This document shows positions 1 through 3,579 of a DNA stretch of 6,721 nucleotides, one piece after another. A model generated the notes under the pieces. That model saw nothing but the letters and a program-made list of their open reading frames with translations. It ran no database searches and was not told where the DNA came from. The DNA comes from Candidatus Daviesbacteria bacterium RIFCSPLOWO2_02_FULL_41_8 (GTDB taxonomy: Bacteria > Patescibacteriota > Microgenomatia > Daviesbacterales > UBA10151), in the NCBI GenBank assembly GCA_001777455.1, contig MFDZ01000053.1, forward strand, positions 1-6,721. The letters run 5' to 3'. A program made the position numbers and the translations under genes. Position 1 is the stretch's first letter, and each line of letters opens with the position of its first letter.

Positions 1-2
1 AT

Positions 3-317
3 ATTAGAGATAATTCAGACCAAAAATTTAGGTGGCCTGAGACAAAAAATCCCATTTTAATTATCGTAAGATTCTTTGGTAAATTTTCAATTCTTCTTTT
101 AATCGGAGCGGTCTATTTATTTAACAAATTAGGGATTAAATCTGAGTTACCATTTTTAATTATCATGAATTTTTTTCTACTGAGCATGGCTTGGCTTTTT
201 CTTCAGCAAAAACTCAAGGTTTATAAAATCTTGGGATGGGTGGTTGTTTTTAGTACAATCTACATGTCTTTAGCGAAACTATTTCCTGATGTATTTGCAA
301 TTACACCCTGGTGGTGA
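3..317 (+). CDS. C-terminal fragment of a multi-pass membrane protein (5' end outside the window)
   Basis: The frame is open from the left edge to the TGA at 315-317, about 104 codons, so this is the end of a gene or an almost complete small one. The translation begins IRDNSDQKFRWPETKNPI, a polar stretch, and then has three hydrophobic segments: roughly residues 18-41 (LIIVRFFGKFSILLLIGAVY), 50-68 (LPFLIIMNFFLLSMAWLFL) and 76-93 (ILGWVVVFSTIYMSLAKL). It ends in FAITPWW. I do not recognise the family and assign no function. The only ATG before the last helices is near 163 and would cut off the first helix, so the real start probably lies upstream of the window. It shares its reading frame with the next gene and is separated from it by 12 bases. 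It is the only gene here whose frame ends in TGA. Confidence 0.6.
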   Translation: MRDNSDQKFRWPETKNPILIIVRFFGKFSILLLIGAVYLFNKLGIKSELPFLIIMNFFLLSMAWLFLQQKLKVYKILGWVVVFSTIYMSLAKLFPDVFAITPWW

Positions 318-323
318 TTAAAT
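315..323 (+). promoter_or_regulatory. possible weak extended -10 box for the gene at 330
   Basis: TGA-TTAAAT lies here, with six bases (aaaatt) between it and ATG 330. TTAAAT matches TATAAT at four of six positions. It has the same geometry as the stronger boxes before 1000, 2268, 3580 and 5421. The TG is part of the stop codon of the preceding gene. On its own the match is weak; it is listed because it supports 330, not 420, as the original start. Confidence 0.3.
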
Positions 324-329
324 AAAATT

Positions 330-812
330 ATGGCAAAAAGATGGTATCAATACTGGCAGAGCTGAGTAACTATACTTCTTCTATTCTTTGTCCCGACTTT
401 TCTTATTGGAATTTTAGTAATGTGGTTGGCAGCGCCATGGAGCAAGAGAGCGAAGTGGTGGATTACGGGTATAGGTTTAGGGATACCAGTATTAGCGATA
501 TTAGCATCTTTCCTTTTACTCCTGGCCTTCCCTAAAAAACAATTGTCTATTTCTAAGGATGCAGTTAGGAGGGCGGGAGTACAAGAGATATCTACTCAGG
601 CAAGACGTTTTTGTTTGAATGTAGGCAGATGCCCGACTAGCGTTATAGAAATTCAACAAAAAGGTTACATGGGAGAAATCCCTGTAGACCCCGATACAAA
701 AGCTAATTTTTTCTATCAGGTAACTGGTGACGAGAAAGATTGTTTGGTAAAAGCTGTATTGAGCACTAAGGAAGAGTTTTCTCGCCCCTGCACTTCTAGC
801 TATACCCCGTAA
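330..812 (+). CDS. two-helix membrane protein with a pseudopilin-like C-terminal domain, interrupted by in-frame TGA at codon 12
   Basis: From ATG 330 the frame reads MAKRWYQYWQS, meets TGA at 363-365, then continues without a break to TAA at 810-812 (160 codons in all). The intact part from ATG 420 is 130 residues. Two hydrophobic helices follow the TGA: VTILLLFFVPTFLIGILVMW (about residues 13-32) and ITGIGLGIPVLAILASFLLL (about 44-65). ATG 420 would discard most of the first helix, and nothing resembling a promoter or ribosome site precedes it. After the helices, residues about 73-155 have the pattern of a type II secretion/type IV pilus pseudopilin tail: an RR-containing helix, then CPTSVIEIQQKGYMGEIPVDPDT and a short strand region. 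This likeness is by eye. Four cysteines in the tail could form disulphides. The gene may be freshly disrupted, contain a sequencing error, or be expressed from 420. TGA reassignment is unlikely because the long genes here contain no in-frame TGA. Confidence 0.6.
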
Positions 813-841
813 ATATTTTTGACAGCTTTAACGTTGTTTAG

Positions 842-870
842 GTTTACACCTCGAAGGTGGCAGGCTAAAC
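842..870. other. small hairpin in the 813-999 intergenic region
   Basis: CACCT (847-851) pairs with AGGTG (855-859) around a CGA loop, and outside it GTTTA (842-846) pairs with TAAAC (866-870), leaving GCAGGC bulged on the right. A TTGACA sits at 819-824, just after the upstream stop, but no good -10 follows at normal spacing. There is no T-run after the stem, so it is not a convincing terminator. No function is assigned. Confidence 0.35.
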
Positions 871-925
871 TTGGGATAAAAAATTTTCAAAATGTTCACG
901 ATCGTGAATAAAATGAAAATAATAG

Positions 926-972
926 AGATTGCCACCCTTCGACAAGCTCAGGGTAAACTCGCTCGCAATGAC
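926..972 (-). repeat. dispersed GTCATTGCGAG-type repeat, single-arm version with an inserted segment
   Basis: Read on the minus strand this starts GTCATTGCGAGCGA (972-959) and ends TGGCAATCT (934-926). The same 14- and 9-base blocks form the left arm of the palindromic repeat at 3468-3496, where only six bases separate them. Here 24 bases separate them (935-958), including CCCTTCGACAAGCTCAGGG. From general knowledge, repeats of this style are scattered through many bacterial genomes, including candidate-phyla ones. It lies between the gene ending at 812 and tsaC, and it keeps a reading frame open upstream of tsaC, giving a false N-terminal extension. Confidence 0.75.
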
Positions 973-984
973 ATTTTCTGTATT

Positions 985-993
985 TGGTACAAT
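985..993 (+). promoter_or_regulatory. extended -10 promoter of tsaC
   Basis: TGG-TACAAT ends at 993, six bases (gggtgg) before ATG 1000. TACAAT matches TATAAT at five of six positions and has the TGN of an extended -10 box. Transcription would start close to the A of the ATG, giving a leaderless mRNA. ATGACA at 968-973 from the adjacent repeat is only 14 bases upstream, too close for a standard -35. Confidence 0.5.
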
Positions 994-999
994 GGGTGG

Positions 1000-1587
1000 A
1001 TGAAGGCATCGGATTTAACTTTTGAAGACACAGACCAGATTATAAAACTTTTAAGAAACGGGAAGGTTGGGGTGATGCCGACGGATACAATTTATGGAGT
1101 CGTCGGATCTGCCCTAAACCCGGAAACTGTAGAAAAAATTTATGTTTTAAGACAAAGAGAAAAAGATAAGCCATTTATTATATTGATTTCTTCTATTGAT
1201 GACTTAAAAAAGTTTGAAGTTAAGCCAACAAAAGAGCAAAGAGATTTTTTAGAAAAAAACTGGCCAAATCCTTTGAGCGTAGTTTTGGCAGTTAATGCTG
1301 AAAAATTAAAATATCTTCACCGGGGTAAAAATTCTCTGGCTTTTAGGATGCCTAAAAATAAATGGCTCCTGAAAATACTCAAAAGGGTCGGACCCTTAGT
1401 GGCGCCCAGTGCTAATCCGGCGGGAGCTAAACCAGCGGAAACCACAAAGGAGGCAAAAGAATACTTCGGCAGTGCAGTTTCTTTTCATATCGATGGAGGA
1501 CAATTGAAATCAAAACCTTCAACAATTATCCGATTACTTGATGATGGCACGAAAATAGTTTTAAGAGAGGGCGGTTTCAGGGTATAA
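1000..1587 (+). CDS. tsaC: threonylcarbamoyl-AMP synthase, TsaC/YrdC family
   Basis: This enzyme makes threonylcarbamoyl-AMP from threonine, bicarbonate and ATP, the first step of t6A modification at position 37 of ANN-decoding tRNAs, in the cytoplasm. The 195-residue protein is a single YrdC domain without the extra Sua5 domain. Visible motifs are PTDTIYG (residues 27-33), the basic LRQREKDKP stretch near 48-56 that corresponds to the K-x-R nucleotide-binding region, S137-A-N139 in APSANPAG, and the closing KPSTIIRL and LREGG segments. I chose ATG 1000 because family homology begins there (FEDTDQIIKLLRNGKVGVMPTDT) and an extended -10 box lies six bases before it. The frame stays open back to ATG 892, but those 36 codons come from the repeat at 926-972 (residues such as TLRQAQGKLARND). 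A RodZ-like gene follows after 24 bases and may be co-transcribed. Confidence 0.93.
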   Translation: MKASDLTFEDTDQIIKLLRNGKVGVMPTDTIYGVVGSALNPETVEKIYVLRQREKDKPFIILISSIDDLKKFEVKPTKEQRDFLEKNWPNPLSVVLAVNAEKLKYLHRGKNSLAFRMPKNKWLLKILKRVGPLVAPSANPAGAKPAETTKEAKEYFGSAVSFHIDGGQLKSKPSTIIRLLDDGTKIVLREGGFRV

Positions 1588-1588
1588 T
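1583..1588 (+). promoter_or_regulatory. possible -10 box for the RodZ-like gene
   Basis: A perfect TATAAT overlaps the TAA stop of tsaC. No clear -35 or TGN is present. Transcription from it would begin about 17 bases before ATG 1612. A small TGCGT-AAGA-ACGCA stem (1588-1601) follows. It could be chance within the coding end, and the gene may simply be read through from tsaC. Confidence 0.3.
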
Positions 1589-1611
1589 GCGTAAGAACGC
1601 AATTTGCCAAT

Positions 1612-2250
1612 ATGAGAACCGTCGGACAAGTATTAAAAGAAGAAAGAGAAAAAAAGTTTTTTTCGCTGGAGGAAATCGAAAAAGCAACCAAAATCCGGAA
1701 AGAACTACTGGAATTTCTTGAGGCAGGTTTGTATTCTAAGCTGCCTCCTCCGACTTTTGTCCAGGGGTTTATTAAAAATTACGGCAAATTCTTAAAACTG
1801 GATCAAGAGAAGCTATTGGCTATTTTCCGGAGGGAATTTTCGGAAGGACAACACCCGCCCAGAGTCTTGGATTCCTTCAGCAACCCTGTTGATAGGAAAC
1901 GGTTTAAGCTGACTCCGGCCAGAGCCTTGGGGGGAGTTATTTTAAGTTTGATTATAATTTTTTTTGTCTATCTTTGGTTTGAATACCGGTTTTTGGTGGG
2001 AGGTCCGTTTTTGGAGGTCAGTCAGCCGGTTGATCAATTCAGTGCAACTTCTCCGGCGATTTTAGTGACAGGAAGAACTGATCCGGAAGTTAAATTAAGT
2101 ATTAATAATCAGGAAATCGGGCTTGATTCGGCGGGGAGATTTTCTCAGGAAATTAATCTTTCCGAGGATATTAACAATATTGTAATTGCCGCGACCACAA
2201 AAGGTGGACAAGTCACCAAAGTCGAGCGGACTGTTTTTTTAAAGCATTAA
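1612..2250 (+). CDS. RodZ-like membrane protein: N-terminal HTH, one transmembrane helix, Ig-like outer domain
   Basis: Residues 1-75 form the helix-turn-helix domain typical of RodZ (HTH_25): TVGQVLKEEREKK, then SLEEIEKATKIRKELLEFLE and the PPPTFVQGFIKNYGKFL segment. In RodZ this cytoplasmic domain binds the actin-like MreB and links it to the cell-wall elongation machinery. A basic linker follows (VDRKRFKLTPAR), then a transmembrane helix at about 107-123, then an outer part at 130-212. In place of the usual RodZ tail this has an Ig-like fold pattern (VTGRTDPEVKLSINNQEI and AGRFSQEINLSEDINNIVI), reminiscent of glucodextranase B-like domains. The start fits the family. There is no visible Shine-Dalgarno; the gene is 24 bases after tsaC and 17 before the next gene. 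I give no symbol because MreB partnership in this organism is not shown. The HTH assignment is strong; the Ig-like assignment is moderate. Confidence 0.82.
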   Translation: MRTVGQVLKEEREKKFFSLEEIEKATKIRKELLEFLEAGLYSKLPPPTFVQGFIKNYGKFLKLDQEKLLAIFRREFSEGQHPPRVLDSFSNPVDRKRFKLTPARALGGVILSLIIIFFVYLWFEYRFLVGGPFLEVSQPVDQFSATSPAILVTGRTDPEVKLSINNQEIGLDSAGRFSQEINLSEDINNIVIAATTKGGQVTKVERTVFLKH

Positions 2251-2251
2251 C

Positions 2252-2260
2252 TGGTAAGAT
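2252..2260 (+). promoter_or_regulatory. extended -10 promoter of the small membrane protein gene
   Basis: TGG-TAAGAT begins one base after the upstream TAA stop and ends seven bases (agatttt) before ATG 2268. TAAGAT matches TATAAT at four of six positions and has the TGN extension. No good -35 is visible. The geometry predicts a leaderless transcript. Confidence 0.45.
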
Positions 2261-2267
2261 AGATTTT

Positions 2268-2564
2268 ATGGATTTTCTGCAGGTGGCATTAATTTTTCTG
2301 ATTTTACTGCTCTCCATCTTTTTAAGCATCACCGGCATCCAGGTGTTTTTTATTTTACGGGATTTAAAAAAAGCTCTGGATCGGTTTAATGCCATTTTGC
2401 AAACCGGTGAAAATATCGCAGAGGATATTGAAAAGCCGGTGGCGGTAGCCAGCAACCTGGTAACCGGAGCTGGTGCATCGGTAGCCGCAGGCGCAGTTAA
2501 TGTTATCCGGAAAATGATTAAATCAAAACCCAAACCAAAAAGGTTCTATAAAAAAGTTCTATAG
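2268..2564 (+). CDS. small single-pass membrane protein of unknown function
   Basis: This 98-residue protein starts with a strong membrane helix (residues 3-29, LQVALIFLILLLSIFLSITGIQVFFIL). An amphipathic, probably coiled-coil stretch follows (RDLKKALDRFNAILQTGENIAEDIEKPV, 30-58), then a small Ala/Gly/Val segment (59-79, SNLVTGAGASVAAGAVNVI) and a very basic tail (KMIKSKPKPKRFYKKVL). The order of parts resembles the DUF948/YtxH style of short bacterial envelope proteins, but that is a resemblance by eye. I do not assign a function. It follows the RodZ-like gene by 17 bases, so the two may be expressed together, although it has its own -10 box. Its TAG stop is directly followed by the hairpin at 2567-2590. 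Confidence 0.75.
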   Translation: MDFLQVALIFLILLLSIFLSITGIQVFFILRDLKKALDRFNAILQTGENIAEDIEKPVAVASNLVTGAGASVAAGAVNVIRKMIKSKPKPKRFYKKVL

Positions 2565-2566
2565 TT

Positions 2567-2590
2567 GACACTTTTGGTCGCAAAAGTGTC
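2567..2590. terminator. perfect 10-bp hairpin directly after the stop codon; possible terminator without a T-run
   Basis: GACACTTTTG (2567-2576) and CAAAAGTGTC (2581-2590) are perfect inverted copies around a GTCG loop, two bases after the TAG stop at 2562-2564. The position suits a transcription end or an mRNA 3' stabiliser. No T-run follows on either strand, so an intrinsic terminator is uncertain. It could also be the first stem of the larger folded element that continues to 2736, or a binding site for a dimeric protein. Confidence 0.45.
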
Positions 2591-2598
2591 CAAAACTC

Positions 2599-2736
2599 CT
2601 GCAAGTGATGTTCGAGCTAAAATTTCCAATTTCGTTAACGGGGGCTCGCCCCCTCACGAATTCACTAATCGTTCAGTTCGTGGTTCCCCTTGTTGCCTCA
2701 TTGAAAATTTTTTGACGCTCTCTGCATCAATTGCAG
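2599..2736. other. long imperfect inverted repeat with internal hairpins; candidate structured RNA or palindromic mobile element
   Basis: The outer arms pair over their whole length. 2599-2610 pairs with 2725-2736 (11 of 12). GAGC 2614-2617 pairs with GCTC 2717-2720. 2619-2630 (AAAATTTCCAAT) pairs with 2700-2711 (ATTGAAAATTTT, 11 of 12). Inside are GGGGGC-TC-GCCCCC (2640-2653) and CACGAA/TTCGTG (2655-2660 with 2677-2682, 16-base loop). GGGG 2640-2643 can instead pair with CCCC 2686-2689, with AAC 2637-2639 opposite GTT 2692-2694, making one long hairpin. The strand of any RNA is unknown. It does not match 6S, SRP, RNase P or tmRNA features that I can recall. Reading frames open across it are best explained as artefacts. 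Confidence 0.6.
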
Positions 2737-2754
2737 AAATAAATGAGAAAGTAG

Positions 2755-2760
2755 TATGCT
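2755..2760 (+). promoter_or_regulatory. possible -10 box for the GTG-start gene at 2767
   Basis: TATGCT matches TATAAT at four of six positions and ends six bases (gagtaa) before GTG 2767, the spacing seen before the other genes. It lacks the TGN extension. It mainly supports GTG 2767 as the start. Confidence 0.3.
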
Positions 2761-2766
2761 GAGTAA

Positions 2767-3465
2767 GTGAATAGACAAAAGTGCATAGCGCCGATTTTAA
2801 TAGTTATTTTAATTGCTGTAGCAGTTGGCGGGTATTTGTTATACCAAGAGCAGACCAAACCTGTGGTCGTACCTCAAACAATTTCTCAATCTTCACCGAG
2901 TCCCGTCGTCAGTCCGGTAGCATCCAGTTCTGCCGAAATTGCCAACTGGAAAACATATACGAATATTCAGGACGGGTATTCAATGAAGTATAGACAGGAT
3001 TTTGTGGTAACAAATCGGGATACGTGGACTTTTTTTAAAAGTCCAATCGCTGCTAAAGGAGGAGGTTATCCCGATGAAGATTGGTTTAACTTAGCGATCT
3101 CCATTAAAGATAATCCTAATAATCAAACAGCACTGGAATACGTCAACGAATACGCTAACTCAACTATTACAGAGAGCTTAAAACGTATTCCTACTTCGGC
3201 GGTAAACCCAGAGTTGCGTAAGTTTTACGACACACGGGCTAATAATGTACGATCCTCATTTAAAAATTACTCCAATGAAATTATAGAGGGAGCTATAGGG
3301 GATACTGATGGTTATGAAAATCCAAATACTGCTGTAATCTTCTCAAAAAATAAAAAGATTTATATATTTGAATTATTGGGCGGTCCAAATACCGGAACAC
3401 CACCAACAGAAACGGCAGAAAAGATTTTTCAACAAATCCTTTCCACCTTTAAATTTATACCCTAA
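2767..3465 (+). CDS. membrane-anchored extracytoplasmic protein of unknown function
   Basis: The 232-residue protein has a short basic N-terminus (MNRQK), a signal-anchor helix at about residues 8-26 (APILIVILIAVAVGGYLLY) and a Ser/Pro/Val linker at 33-59. A globular outer domain fills 60-232. That domain opens with WKTYTNIQDGYSMKYRQDF and closes with AEKIFQQILSTFKFIP. The 'W..Y.N...YS.KY' opening and 'ILSTFKF' ending are a pattern I associate with PsbP-like secreted domains common in candidate-phyla bacteria, but I cannot confirm the family. There is no lipobox cysteine after the helix, so it is probably a membrane-anchored protein, not a lipoprotein. GTG 2767 is the earliest possible start: the codon before it is TAA. 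The gene lies between two repeat-like elements (2567-2736 and 3468-3549). Confidence 0.72.
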   Translation: MNRQKCIAPILIVILIAVAVGGYLLYQEQTKPVVVPQTISQSSPSPVVSPVASSSAEIANWKTYTNIQDGYSMKYRQDFVVTNRDTWTFFKSPIAAKGGGYPDEDWFNLAISIKDNPNNQTALEYVNEYANSTITESLKRIPTSAVNPELRKFYDTRANNVRSSFKNYSNEIIEGAIGDTDGYENPNTAVIFSKNKKIYIFELLGGPNTGTPPTETAEKIFQQILSTFKFIP

Positions 3466-3467
3466 TC

Positions 3468-3549
3468 GTCATTGCGAGCGATTAGCGTGGCAATCTAATT
3501 AATGCTTTGTACGACCTAGATTGCTTCGTCGCTGACTCCTCGCAATGAC
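3468..3549. repeat. palindromic GTCATTGCGAG repeat
   Basis: The 82-base element has perfect 11-base inverted ends, GTCATTGCGAG (3468-3478) and CTCGCAATGAC (3539-3549), and an inner perfect 8-bp stem, GCAATCTA (3490-3497) with TAGATTGC (3517-3524), around a 19-base loop. It begins two bases after the stop of the preceding gene. Its left arm shares 14- and 9-base blocks with the repeat at 926-972. It resembles REP/MITE-type palindromes found in many genomes. No transposase is present in the window. Confidence 0.85.
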
Positions 3550-3573
3550 AAGGTGAGTTATTCCTGTTAAAAT
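3545..3573 (+). promoter_or_regulatory. alaS promoter: ATGACA -35, 17-base spacer, TGT-TAAAAT extended -10
   Basis: ATGACA (3545-3550) matches TTGACA at five of six positions. Seventeen bases later TAAAAT (3568-3573) matches TATAAT at five of six, with a TGT extension at 3565-3567. ATG 3580 comes after six bases (ggcttc), so transcription would start at about the first base of alaS and the mRNA would be leaderless. Most of the -35 lies in the last bases of the palindromic repeat. This is the strongest promoter in the window. Confidence 0.6.
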
Positions 3574-3579
3574 GGCTTC

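Noticed and set aside
363..365. TGA reassigned to glycine or tryptophan, as in Absconditabacteria/Gracilibacteria
   Set aside because: The tsaC, RodZ-like, alaS and PilM-like frames contain about 1,400 codons with no in-frame TGA. Glycine uses GGN and tryptophan TGG throughout. With a reassigned code, TGA should occur in these genes.
363..365. TGA as selenocysteine
   Set aside because: No stable SECIS-like hairpin is apparent just downstream, and a selenocysteine at the edge of a membrane helix makes no sense for the family.
1485..1691. Minus-strand frame across the tsaC/RodZ-like junction
   Set aside because: It overlaps two well-supported + strand genes and has no recognisable domain.
2563..2705. 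Minus-strand frame across the same element (MRQQGEPRTERLVNS, then open again after a TGA)
   Set aside because: It is broken by a stop and lies on the palindrome arms. It is more likely repeat DNA than a gene remnant, although a decayed gene cannot be excluded.
2599..2736. Integron attC site
   Set aside because: It is an imperfect palindrome of suitable length, but the GTTRRRY/RYYYAAC core boxes are not at the arm ends and there is no integrase or cassette array.
2565..2762. 65-codon frame opening with TTG
   Set aside because: It reads straight through the hairpin and inverted repeat, has no membrane or domain pattern, and overlaps the -10 box of the next gene. The structure explains the sequence better.
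3466..3579. T-box or other leader riboswitch for alaS
   Set aside because: The space is filled by the palindromic repeat, the predicted transcript starts at the ATG, and no T-box consensus is present.
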